A stretch of 64,000 bases of DNA from Symsagittifera roscoffensis. Lineage: Eukaryota; Xenacoelomorpha; Acoela; Convolutidae. A program made the position numbers and the translations under genes. This document shows, piece after piece, positions 53,761 through 64,000 of the stretch. Under the pieces are notes generated by a model. The model did not search any database. It was not told the origin of the DNA and saw only the letters and a list, made by a program, of their open reading frames with translations. The DNA is taken from positions 75,215,345 to 75,279,344 of the forward strand of contig NC_087065.1 of NCBI RefSeq assembly GCF_963678635.1, in the 5' to 3' direction. Position 1 is the first letter of the stretch. Each line of letters starts with the position of its first letter.

Positions 53761-53964
53761 TCTAAGTTTTTGATAAACTGTCAGTGATTTTTCATACCAT
53801 TATTAGTCTAAAATAATTTTTGAAAGTGCTATCATGATGGGAAAAGAATTTATATATTTTTAGTTTCTCTGGTCTTTACCTTTCAATTTTCTATGCCTTT
53901 TCATTCAATTTCTGATTTTAGATACAAACTCAGTTTCTGAGTTTCTAAGGTCAGAAAAGACCTC

Positions 53965-53966
<2 letters not shown>

Positions 53967-54006
<40 letters not shown>
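53967..54006. repeat. CT microsatellite
   Basis: Twenty uninterrupted CT units. Confidence 0.97.
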
Positions 54007-54011
<5 letters not shown>

Positions 54012-54145
54012 TATTCCGACTTTTGAAAAAAGTGACGCGTTTTTGGGCTAGGGTTGGATTTATCCCGATTTATTTCGAGTTTTCAACTAGGAATTTTGGA
54101 TTGAAACTCTTCTTGAATCATCTGAAAAATCTTGATACCTAGCGT

Positions 54146-54554
54146 TAGTAGCAGATTTAGAAGGGCGGGGTGGACGCCTTGTTTCCTTCAGGGATACGAC
54201 CCCCTGACGACCCAAAGGGTCCCCCCTTTGTACTAATTTGAGATATCCATTTTTGTATGACTGGCCTTAAAACTGTTCTAAAAGCGCCTTTTTCGCCAAT
54301 ATATACTAGTTTCGAAAAACGCGATTTTTTGGTCGAAGTTTTCCAAAAAGTACATAAAAACGCCTTTTTGGCCTGCTTTTTGAAAAAATGGCCTGCAGCG
54401 CAGAAAATTTGGTCAACGTAGGGTCTTTATAGTGATTTCGGAGAGCTCAGAAAATCAATTTGGTCGACCTATAAAAAAGGTCGAGAAAAGTTTAATTTTT
54501 TAAACAAACCCCCCCCCCCCCCCCTCCCTCGAGAAATTCTTAGATCCGCACCTG
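54146..54554. mobile_element. hAT-like MITE, complete, with 8-bp target duplication
   Basis: The element is flanked by CCTAGCGT at 54138-54145 and again at 54555-54562. Its right end (TTAGATCCGCACCTG) and left end (TAGTAGCAGATTTAG) are diverged inverted repeats. It shares with 18432-18835 the block ACGACCCCCTGACGACC, AAAGGGTCCCCC, AATATATACTA, GCAGAAAATTTGG and the CTCGAGAAA 3' end. A run of 16 C (54509-54524) lies near the right end. There is no transposase. Confidence 0.9.
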
Positions 54555-54562
54555 CCTAGCGT

Positions 54563-57500
54563 CAACAAATCAAAACATAAAACACTTTTGGTTATTTTTT
54601 GCATAGTTTAAAGGCGTTTGAAGTTGGGACTACTTTGATAATCGATAACCCAGCGCTTATAAATTCAACTATCAGCGCTGAATCAGCAAAAAACTAAGGA
54701 TGATTCATCAATGAGCAGCGCCTACAAGAACAATTTTTATCAGTGGTGAATCAGCAATGAGTCTAATAAACGGACCGGAAGAACTCAAGGCTATCTCTCA
54801 GACTTATGTTTAATGGTTGTAAATGCGGTTTTATAACAAGCAGTAGTGAAATACTAGCCTGAAAAAACATTATTGCGATTAATTTTTTATTGTGAATCAA
54901 TTTTTTGGATTACCAATGGCTTTTACCATTTGAAAATCATTTTTTTAATTTTAAAAAAAAAGATTTTTTTTTGTTTTGAAAAGATACAACATTGCAGATG
55001 TAAAAATATAAAAACTGAAGAAAAAAAACAGAAAAAACCTGGAAAGTTTACTAGTTGTAAATAATTATTTTACATTGAAATTGTTTCTTACTAAATTTAT
55101 GTTACCTGACTTGGACTTGATCGATTAGCTGAACACGTACCCTCTAGCAAAAAAATTTAAAAAATAAGATTGGTAAAAGTTATCTCTGTTTTTGGTAGTT
55201 TTCATCTACCAGGCCAGTATACGAGCAAATTTGTTTCATTTATATCTGACAGAAGCAAGTATAGTCTCTTTCAAGGCATATCAAATGGCCATCGAAAATG
55301 AGACGAATCTTTTTTCCAGCTAATAACTTCCTTAGCGGGGACACAAGTTATAATCGCTTGTAATCGCTAAGCTTATAATCTTACAGTTGGGCAAGCGTTT
55401 TTAACCTTCAAGGTTGCAAATTTTAGCACTGTGTTTTTTTATTATACTCCGCAGGTGTTGCCGCGCAAATAACTATTCATAAGCCAGAAAAAAGCAAGTA
55501 AATTGAACAAGATTAAGACCAGTTGGCCAAGCGTTCTAGAACTAAGCCTAGAAAGTGACTCCGACCGGATCAGCGTAGACTCGAACCCCCCAAAAACCAA
55601 TGTTTTTTACCCGAACCAAAATGGATAGATTACTAAAAATAATAAGAAAAACATTAAAAAATGATCTTGTCTGACCTTGTCTGTCAGTTTATTGCCGTCT
55701 GTATATGATTTACCGTGTACTACAAATTCTGCAAACGGTAACACGTTAGAGCCGTGATTGTGCTGATTTTGTTGAAAGATTTAATGAGGTTCAGTTTTGT
55801 CAAAGACAAATTTCTGCAAATTTTTAATTGTGGTTTTTCGAAAATAAAAAAAAATTTCGAGTGAGTTAGTCGTTTTATGATTTTCTGCCTGCTAGCTTGC
55901 AATGCTGTATCTGTTCAGTATCGCAAATAATGCGATCGTCCGCTTCGCTTCTGTGTTTGAGTTTTTCGCCTTAAAAAGTTTCTGCTGAGGTAGTTTTGTT
56001 TGTTACCGTTTGATAAACTTTCTTTCAATGATGTTTTTTACGTTAAATCGTTTCGGCACGTTTTTAGCGATATTCATAACGAAAGCGGGGAAAACTTGGA
56101 CAGTCATATCCACTTAGAATCATCCAAAATCACATTTTCGGAGCCGCTACTCGAATATTTGAATGTCGTATCCCGTGGGTTCTTTTCCAATTACCCGAAC
56201 ACTCGACAATGAAAACCAAATCCGTTTCTAGAAATACGGAACGGTTGAATAGTTTCATCTTTCACGCTGCAGATACACTTTCACCATGATTTTCAATTTT
56301 AGTCAACGAAGAGCGACCTCTACTTTAGAGGCCTACACAACTGACTACCCTTTCACTAGCCTCAATTGCCGAGTGAGCGCCTCAAATTGCGAAGATAATA
56401 ATTGTGGAGGAAAGTGTTTGGTGGAGACAATTCCAGTGTGTCGGAATATTTATTATTGTGTTGCGTCAAGTGTTTGGGCAATTTCTGTGGTGAACCTACG
56501 ACATCTCATGAAGGTGCGAGTGGTTGTGGTTTGGAAGTAAATACCTTGACGATAGGTCGAAGGACTGTCACTGAAGTTTGCGCCCAACCGGTCAACCTGC
56601 TCATTAAAAAACTTGTAAGACCAATCAAAAATTTTAGTTCTTTTGTCTGGGTGTGCTAACTATTTTTTAAAATGGTGCTGTCAACGCTACATCATTGAAA
56701 ACAGAGGGCAAATATGTGGTGAACACATAATTTTGATCAACCCGATTTAAGCAGGAAAAATCTAAAAGTTTGTCAGAAAATGAGCTGGTTAAGAACACAG
56801 AATAGCAAATGATGTAAAATTTAGATTATTATAAAATAAAGTTTAAACTATTGTTATAAAGTAACGTGCAATGACTCGAGCCCAGTAGCTGATTAGTTTA
56901 CCTTAAGCCGTCCAAAACCCGGCCAAAAACTTTCAAAAAAATGATAGAATAAAAAAAAAGAAAAAAAATCAGAAAATACACGTGATTTCATAGGGATAGC
57001 ATCGATAACCCCGTAAAAAAAAATTAAAATGTCAAAAATTGCAATGAAAATGAAAAACCGCTATAAAGATGCAAAAGTAATAGCAGTAACGAAATAATTG
57101 ATACGGCAACAAAAAGTCGAGAAAAGTTTTGAAAAAGTTTTGTTGGGAAAAAATCCAAAAATATCAAAAAGTCTCAAGGCGGACAAGTACTTGAAACTTG
57201 TCCAATTTTAATCGACCCGTAGCCTTACATCAAGCAAGTCGTGTTTTGAAAAGTTTTGATCACCGGCTCGCTCTTGGTAGTTATTGGTAATTGAAGTCAC
57301 AATTTGCTGGATCCCTACCCTAAGAAAAAGAAACCCATCCGAACTATAAGCTATTAGTAGTGTCGTGCCGTCTACGAACAGCATTTTTTTTTATTACAAA
57401 AACGCAATTTATGTCGAGTTTTCTTACTACATATTGATTAGTTATGACTGAACACTTTCAAGCTGAAGTTGAAAATTTGTTAAAAAATTTATCGCTAAAG

Positions 57501-57899
57501 TTAAAAAAGAAACATGAAAAAAATTTTTTAGACCATAATAGTTCTTTGAAATAGCAAAAAAGTTAAAAAGTGCAGTGCGAGACAAGAGATTTTGGTAGAA
57601 AAGAGCTCAGATGTTTTTGAATAGTTGATCCTAATGAAAGAAGCTTTGACAAAAATAGCAAAAACTTGTTAAGATCCAAGCTAATTTCAGTTGATTTGAA
57701 AATCTAATTAAACCAGATAACTTGTGTAGATGATCAAATGATCCAACAGGCCGGGTCTTACCTTGATTGCATGACTTTTTATAAAACTAAAGCGAAATGT
57801 TATCGCTCAAGCTAGATCTCTAACATCTGCGTCTCTACGATTTAGTCGTCTTCATAGTATAAGACTAAGGCGTTTTATTAAGCATACAGTGAGAAAAAG
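54563..57899. other. mostly unassigned; coding-like + strand stretch at 56.0-56.66 kb
   Basis: Frames at 56000-56212 (FNDVFYVKSFRHVFSDIHNE), 56286-56540 (with NCEDNNCGGKCLVETIPVC) and 56402-56659 (with KCLGNFCGEPTTSHEGASGC, ending near a GTAAGA donor-like site at 56612) are richer in G+C than their flanks and cysteine-rich, but overlap in different frames and carry stops. They may be the 5' part of the BEL/Pao element, another retroelement, or a broken extracellular-protein exon. The rest is AT-rich without features. Confidence 0.35.
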
Positions 57900-57949
57900 A
57901 AAGGGCTTTGGTTTGCAAAGCTGCAAAGAGAATAAACCGAAAGGCAAAA

Positions 57950-59690
57950 CGAAGCAGCTTTGAGACTGAGAGAAGAAGAAGACACACTGGAATTAGAGAA
58001 GAGAGAAATGAAAGCTAATCATCAAGAGATAGAATGGCAAAAGGAGCAACATCTTTTAGAGCTTAGAGAAAAAACAATTGAGAGAAAACTATCAATTGAA
58101 TTATTACATCAATAGAGAATAAAGTAGGTTTCAATACAAAAAAAATGAGCTGAAGAGAACAGAAATTGATAGACGATGCCGAAATTGCAGATACTGAATT
58201 TCAAGATGACCTTACCGAACCGATGACGATACTCGCAAGTCTGATTTACCAGCTGTCAGTCGAATGTCAGCTGTAAGTGGAAGGTGTACTGCCGATGGAG
58301 TTGACAAAACATTGCGGAGATTGCATATGTAACACCGCAAATGCCAAGCTATGATGCTGGACCTTCTGTAATCAATTAATCAGTTCTGGTTAGTTCCGCT
58401 GATCAAATTTTTGCGGATGTGGGTTGCACCGCATCTCAAGATAGCGTACCATTCTTTGGAATGCCAACTGCAAAAGCTGGCGTTTTTGTTCTTACGAAAA
58501 AGCAGTTTGTCGGTAGGTCTCATTTTTCAGCGTTTGTGCCGCGATGTATACAAAATAATACGCTTTCTTCCTATCTTTCCAGCTCCAATAAAGCATTTTT
58601 AAATTTGGTTTCTCAAAGTAAATATTTCACTCCACGGTCAAAAAGCTTAAACGCTAAAAAGCTTAAACTGCTGTTTTTTTAACTCAGATGCTTTTGCTTG
58701 CAACAACTTGAATAGCCAAACGTTTTTTCTCAATTTTCTACAAGCATACAACCATCTTATTTGGTGTCAACTACCAACCTAGAATTTCTCACTGAGTGCT
58801 TGCTCCTGGTCAAATTTGTAATAACCCAAATAAAAACAAGTTGATGAAAAATTGGGTCGGTATGCATGAATTTTTCACACCCTCACAAACTATACGGCAT
58901 CTCAAAGTATGCCACAACATTCGTTTGGTTTTCAGCAGCCAACTCAAATTCCACTCTTCACATCTTTACAAGCCATTCCAGTCGACTCCACTGGCCTGTA
59001 CTCTTCGTCATCTAAGCAGGTAACTCTCGAAGAATAAGCGGCCATCTTTTTTATGAACAAGAAAAACACATTGCATGATTAGAAGCTTGCCCATTTTAAT
59101 GGTGATAAATTTCTGAAATTGCTTATTGTGGTGACATGTATCTTGATGCTTTTAGGACTCTTGAGCGTCAATTTGGTCAACTTCACACAGTTGAGAGCTT
59201 TCATTTTGATAAATTGAGCAGTTTTCTACAGTTTAAGATGCAAGTTTTCAAGTTCATCTATTGCAATTCAGATCTTTAGTGCTTAACCAAGCAATCGCAA
59301 AATTACCTCGTAATATCAAGGAAATTATGAAGGTGTCATTATTTGAGTTCAATGAGTGCTTACAGGAGAAAGCGGACGCTTATGAGCGAATGCGCACAAC
59401 CTAAAGTAAGCAGCGAACTGAAGAAGTTAGCAAGAGCAAGCCCGCAATTAAGCTGCTCACTTCGAATGCGCGCTCAGAAAACAGTGCTAGTTTTACACGA
59501 TGCTTTGCTTGCAAAGGCAAGCATCCTTAGTTGAAGTGCAGCGTTTTAAGCTGTGCATGGAAAATAAACTTTATTTTGCTTGTCGTCAGGTTATTCACCA
59601 ATTCCGAAAATGTTGTAGAGCCAGAAAATGTTCCAAGCCTGATTGTGACAGGACCCATAATGTACTGCTGCGGTGCGCAGAACGGGTATT
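57950..59690 (+). pseudogene. BEL/Pao gag, broken
   Basis: A charged coiled-coil stretch (EIEWQKEQHLLELREKTIER, about 58015-58085) is typical of Pao gag N-terminal halves. After several breaks, KLAHFNGDK at about 59090 matches the 'KLPxFxGxxxxW' capsid start. CFACKGKHP at about 59500 and, in another frame, ARKCSKPDCDRTHNVLLRC (59620-59680) are the Pao-type Cys/His cluster. Stops and frame changes separate each block. Gag would form the particle. Confidence 0.72.
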
Positions 59691-59829
59691 TCCTCCTCGA
59701 GAATGTGCAGCCAATGCCAACAGTTGGTGTACTAAAACAAGCATGAAAACTACACACAAGACTACCGCAGAGCCGAAAACTGTTTTTAAAGAAAGTTCTT
59801 GATCCGCATCTATCAGTGATCATAAAGGT

Positions 59830-60180
59830 CTTCTCCCTATTTTAGACTTAAGTTTATACTTCAATGGCACCAGTACCAGAGCGCTGGTTTTGTGTGACAG
59901 TGCTTGCAGCAACTCATGAATGTCGTCAAACCTTGCGAATCGCCTCAATCTTGATGGACAAGATGTGAAATCAATTGTCAATGGAACGGATAACACAGAA
60001 GTACTTCATAGTCAGGAAGCTGAGATAACTGTATCTTCAGAAATTGATGAATCCAAAATTGCGTTTGAAATTTCAGATTACCTAGGAGAAACTCCCATTA
60101 ATGGGTCGGAAAAATTTGATGTGGTTTCACTTCAGGAAACATACTTGCAGCCATTACACTGTCAGTCCTTGATTTTCATA
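59830..60180 (+). pseudogene. BEL/Pao protease region, broken
   Basis: ALVLCDSACSNS near 59888 sits where Pao proteases have 'ALLDSGSxxSFI', with Ala in place of the catalytic-loop Gly. A TGA at 59917-59919 follows, then an open frame of 87 codons with SNLANRLNLDGQDVK, as expected for the remainder of the domain. Confidence 0.65.
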
Positions 60181-60679
60181 TGAAAAACTAACCCTAGAAA
60201 AATCCGTCTACACTTTCATCAGACCTCTAGTGTACATTCATAGCTGGGTTGAAAATTCCCCTCTAGCCGTCTGTTTACCCGTTTGTTGAGTTTATAGTGG
60301 TTGTTTACTTTCAACGACTGGTTTAATTTTCACTTACTTCAAACTTATTCTCAAGGATGTAAGTCCAATCGACCAAGTCAAGTCATGGAATGAAAGGGAG
60401 TCATATGGTATATACAAAACTAATGATACTTGACAATCAGCCGATAAAAAATTTCTAGCATTCTTGAAAACATTAAAAAGCATGATGATTTCCGTTATTC
60501 AGTCGGAATGCTTTAGGCTGATGATTATGCGAAAGTGCCGAATAATTATTTCTCCGCACATGTTAAAATAAATCGTTTTTGAAGCGTCTCCCATATCGAA
60601 AAACAATATCTGACAATATCAAATAAAAATCATGACGCAAAAATATGCCGTAATGGCGAGTGATACATACCGCACCACA

Positions 60680-61260
60680 CAGTGATCAACACAAACAAAA
60701 CCGGAAAGGTCCGAAAAATGTCAAACGGAGCTTGCAAGTTGCATGGGCTTTCGTTCAGTAAATCGGTTCTTGTTGCTCCAGATTTATTTCAAAGCCTGCT
60801 AAATGTCCCACTCATCTTCCGTCAACATAAAATTGCTATAGCCGCAGACATCGAGGGATGGTTTTTCCATGTCGGAGTCCTTCCCGAAGACCAACCATTT
60901 TTGCGTTTTCTGAGGCAAGGAGACTAATCAACAGAAGTAATGGTATATCAATAAACCCGTCACAGGTTTGGAGCACGTGAAAGACCAACGCGTGCTAAAT
61001 TTGCACTACAGCAAGCAGCTAAGCATAACAAGTCTGATTACTCTAAAGCTGCAGCAGCTGTTTGAAAGTTGTTCTACAGTGATGAATACTTGGAGTCCAT
61101 GCCGAATGTTGAACAAGCTGTTATACTATTAAAAGTGTTGAATTGAGATACTTAGTAAAGGAGGATTGAAAATGCACTAACTAATTTTTTAGTAATTTTC
61201 CAGAAATCTGAAGGAAGCTAAATAACAAAACGATAAAAAGTGCTAAAGAAAAAATCGCAA
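60680..61260 (+). pseudogene. BEL/Pao reverse transcriptase, broken
   Basis: GKVRKMSNGACKLHGLSFSK, SVLVAPDLFQSLLNVPLIFR and IAADIEGWFFHVGV (60700-60880) match the Pao RT N-terminal half ('KvRvVFDxSAK', 'GPDLL', 'ADIExMFxQV'). After a stop, FGAxxRPTRAKFALQQAAKH (about 60970-61020) matches the segment 'FGaxSSPxxAxfaL'. The YVDD catalytic box is not found and may be deleted. Confidence 0.75.
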
Positions 61261-62120
61261 GTCCAAATAGCTCATCGCATGTCTTAGGCCTGAAGTGGGA
61301 TCACAGAAAGACATCCTGGCAGTATTTAGAAATGTGATTCGTGACCTGCAAAGAGAGATCACACAACGAACCATAGTTAATTTTGTGTCATTTGTCTTTG
61401 CCCCCGTTGACCTGGCGCGCCTTATACAGTACAAGGAGGCCTCCTGCTAAAGGAAATTTGGCGTCATAAAGGTCGACAATGGGACGATCCCTTGCCTGAT
61501 GACATTGAAGGCAAAAATTCGCAAAGGCCCTCAAGCTTATCTTTTCTCAGCAAAATGGCCATTTGTCGCGCTTAGTTCAGAGTGCCTGTAGATGTGGTAG
61601 ATCGGCATGCCTTTGGTCACAATTTTCAGGATCTTTTTCGCCTGGTTGAGTTTTTTGTTGTCGTTTACAAAATCTCAGGAGAGAGAGGGCAGTTTCATTT
61701 TTGAAAAGACTCGTGTGGCGCCAATGAAGACATGTCTATAACTAAATTTGAGTTTCAAGCCGCTTTAATGGCTCCTCGTCTTAAAGAAGACACTACAGTC
61801 CTTGAACATTCAGATATCTCATACATTTATGTGGACTGTTAGTATGTGGTTTTACAATGGCCCCACAGAGATAATAAGAAACCTGTCTTCGTACCCAATA
61901 GATTTTGCATGGTCCTAGAATCAACAACCGTAGTTGAGTGGCACCATGAGTGAAGCGCTTTGCGAAAACTTTAGGGTCGGGGGACCGAGTATCTTGAAAA
62001 CTTCTCTTTGAACAATCAAACCATGTCAAGATGTTGTAAATCAAAAATGCCTCAAATAATCAAATGCCAATGAATTCGGAGTCTCTCTATTCGTAAACAA
62101 ATTTAATACCGGAGCCGATA
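61260..62120 (+). pseudogene. BEL/Pao RT-RNase H region (copy 1), broken
   Basis: SSHVLGLKWDHRK (61273) equals the Pao 'xxVLGxxW' segment. It is followed by TQRT/TQRxIxNFxSFxF-like sequence, KFEFQAALMAPRLKED ('iPRLELqAAllaaRL' in intact elements, about 61750) and FVPNRFCMVLESTTVVEWHH (61890). The whole block recurs at 63020-64000. Confidence 0.75.
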
Positions 62121-62129
62121 AACCTATCT

Positions 62130-62662
62130 ATAATTGGGAAATGTTCATTTCTTATCTTAAGCTCTTGCGCACAGCAGCATATGCTTTACGGTTCTGGTCC
62201 AGATTCGCGCATTTCCGTTCGTGTGATAGAAAAGTAATCGCCACTTTGGAGCTGGAATTAGCCGAGCCAAAGCTCCTTCAGATCTTTGGAAAATCGTTTC
62301 TTTTCATTGAGAAATCAAACTGCTCGACACCAACAAATCCGTAAAGAAGTTATTGAATAGCCGTATGTTTCCCATTCACAGAACGAACTGGTCGTAATTG
62401 GCCTGTTGCAGAAAACAGTTTTGAAGCCATACTTTTATTAGATGGTCGTCACCATTTGGTTAAGCCTGTCGTTTGCCATCTTCATCTCAATTATCACCAT
62501 CAGTCGTTTATTTTTAAGCGCGCCGTCATTCAATTCGCCTTCTTGAAACTAAAATCAACTCTTCGTGAAATCGAAAACAAATGCGTTCTATGTCGAAAGC
62601 GCATAGCTGATTATGTCAACCCCATGATGTTGGATCGCCCTCTAGAACGTTTAGAGTACTGA
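62130..62662 (+). pseudogene. BEL/Pao integrase N-terminal region, broken
   Basis: SYLKLLRTAAYALRF (about 62155) matches the 'SxxKLLRxtAwvLRF' connector. The frame 62456-62662 includes FLKLKSTLREIENKCVLCRK and NPMMLDRPLERL, the end of the zinc-binding domain ('CxxCRr...P.Ma.LPxxRl'). The catalytic DDE core is absent after the stop near 62662. Confidence 0.72.
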
Positions 62663-63019
62663 AAACCTGCCTTTTTTTTTACTACGGAGTTGAATTTTTG
62701 ACCAATTTTTTTTCATCAGTCCGCAATGGAGCTCAGAGATAGTCAGAAATTGTCAAACTGTCATTAAGATGACTTTCCTTATTTGGTTTTAACAATTGTC
62801 TCAATCAAAGCAAAGTTAATAGATACTACTCTGAAGAAACCTCAAAATGATGTTCCTCTATTAAAAAAAAATAATTCAGTCAGCTAGCTGCTTTAATTTT
62901 TTCTCGAACATACTGGGATTATCAGACACAGAGAAACCTGCTATGCCCCTGAAATGAAACTCGAAGATTTTCAAAGCGAGTAATCATTTGATCTTGGTCA
63001 ATTAAAATTAACCTAAAAG

Positions 63020-64000
63020 GAGGTTGAACTGAGATGCTTAAAAAAGAAGAATTGAAGATGACCGAATTTATCATTAATTTTTCGGAAATCTGAAGGAAGC
63101 TAACCCCAAAAACTAAGCAATCAAAAAAAGTAAAGAAAAACTCGCAAGTCCAGATAGCTCGTCGCATGTCTTAGGCGTGATATGGGATCACAGAAAAGAC
63201 ACCCTGGCATTCGGTGGAGTTGTTATTCCTGAGCTACAAAGAGAGATCACACAACGAACTGTACTTAATTTTCTGTTATTTGTGTTTGACCCCATTGGTC
63301 TTGTCACGCTTTATGCAGTACAAGGTCGCCTCCTGTTAAGGGTAATTTGGCGTCATAAAGATCGACAATGGGACGATCCCTTGCCTGATGACATTGAAGG
63401 CAAAAATTCGCAAAGAAGGCAATCAAGCTTATCTTTGCTAAGCAAAATGGCCATTTGCCGCGCTTAATTCAGTGCGCCTGTAGATGTGGTAGGACGGCAC
63501 GCATTTGGTCACTGTTTGCATGATTTGTTTCGCGAGGTTGGGTTTCTTCGTGGTCGTCAGCCAAAATCTCAGGAGATAGAGGTACGTTTCGCCTTTAAAA
63601 AAGCTCGTGTAGCGCCAATGAAGATTTTCTATACCTAAATATGAATTGCAAGTAGCTTTAATGGCTCCTCGTCTTAAAGAAGACACTCAAAAGTCTTCAA
63701 AAATTCAGTTATCTTGAACATTTATGAGGATTGTTAGTATGTGGTTTTACAGTAGGCCCAGCAAAGATAATAAGAAATCTGTCTTTGTACCCAATCGATT
63801 TCGCAAGATCCTTGAATCAACAACCGTAGATGAGTGGCACACGCCGGATTGCAGCTGAAACGCTTAGTGAAAACTATAAGCTCGGGGGACCGAGTATCTT
63901 GAAAACTTCTCTCTGTACATTCAAACCATGTCTAGATGTTGTAAATCAAAATTGCCTCAATGAATCAACTGCCAATGAACTGGTAGTTTCTCTATTTGTA
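63020..64000 (+). pseudogene. BEL/Pao RT-RNase H region (copy 2), runs off the window
   Basis: From TTGAACTGAGATGCTTAAAA onward this repeats 61140-62070 in the same orientation at an offset of about 1.89 kb. It is the better preserved copy: a 96-codon frame (63177-63467) reads HRKDTLAFGGVVIPELQREI, TQRTVLNFLLFVFDPIGL ('TkRxiLSxixxxFDPxGL') and WDDPLPDDIEG. Then PVDVVGRHAFGH and later FVPNRFRKILESTTVDEWH in broken frames continue to the window end. Confidence 0.8.

Larger units (their letters stand above)
57900..62700 (+). mobile_element. BEL/Pao LTR retrotransposon, decayed
   Basis: In + strand order, with many stops and frame changes: gag with a coiled-coil region and Cys/His cluster, protease, reverse transcriptase with ADIEGWFFHV, RNase H-type segment, and integrase zinc-binding segment. 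These are BEL/Pao signatures. LTRs could not be located. A second copy of part of pol follows at 63020. Confidence 0.82.

Noticed and set aside
55560-55620. Minus-strand pol III promoter at a GGTTCGAGTCT word
   Set aside because: A B-box match alone, with no A box or tRNA-like fold beside it.

Overview
This is an animal (metazoan) genomic window. It is AT-rich and intron-bearing, with only a handful of recognisable host genes among many mobile elements. The evidence is GT-AG introns, the C-terminal exons of a SETD2-type histone methyltransferase carrying the SRI domain, MFS transporters, and animal-type transposons (CR1/jockey-like LINE, Ty3/gypsy, BEL/Pao, hAT-like and mariner-like non-autonomous elements, tRNA-derived SINEs). 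I cannot name the phylum from sequence alone. The standard genetic code fits.

Layout. 0-8.5 kb: two decayed antisense LINEs (one nearly full length, 2.87-6.55 kb), then CATA-type microsatellites mixed with fragments of a hAT-like element. 9.48-13.40 kb: the last two coding exons of SETD2 on the + strand, separated by a 3.4-kb intron that holds a three-unit tandem repeat. 13.4-19.9 kb: AT-rich sequence with a complete hAT-like MITE in a TA repeat. 19.9-21.3 kb: an intronless MFS transporter on the - strand. 22.2-30.2 kb: a possible exon next to a hAT-like MITE fragment, then a Ty3/gypsy element with a truncated 5' LTR, a full 3' LTR and a remarkable internal duplication of its RNase H and integrase regions. 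30.7-36.7 kb: two copies of an unnamed 0.35-0.55-kb repeat and a 1.18-kb perfect-phase tandem duplication that hides an antisense RNase H relic. 36.8-41.3 kb: a four-unit array of ~1.0-1.2-kb repeats, each with a tRNA-like segment. 41.4-42.5 kb: a tRNA-headed SINE carrying a foldback insertion, then a small single-pass membrane protein gene. 44.2-49.2 kb: a diverged segmental duplication, one copy of which was hit by a long-inverted-repeat TA-flanked element. 51.0-52.6 kb: a probable terminal exon (+) converging on a second MFS gene (-), paralogous to the first and bracketed by a duplicated repeat. 54.1 kb: a second complete hAT-like MITE with a clear 8-bp target duplication. 57.9-64 kb: decayed BEL/Pao sequence with its pol region present twice in tandem and running off the window.

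The host genes do not form a pathway. SETD2 writes H3K36 methylation and binds elongating RNA polymerase II. The two MFS proteins look like a local family expansion related to SLC18B1-type carriers. I found no convincing new multi-gene system. The most unusual signals are the rearranged Ty3/gypsy element, whose LTRs are almost identical although its reading frames are broken, the long-inverted-repeat element with a preserved empty site in a paralogous copy, the tRNA-like-headed tandem array, and the pair of intronless MFS paralogues. All similarity statements are from reading by eye and recall of family motifs; no searches were run.
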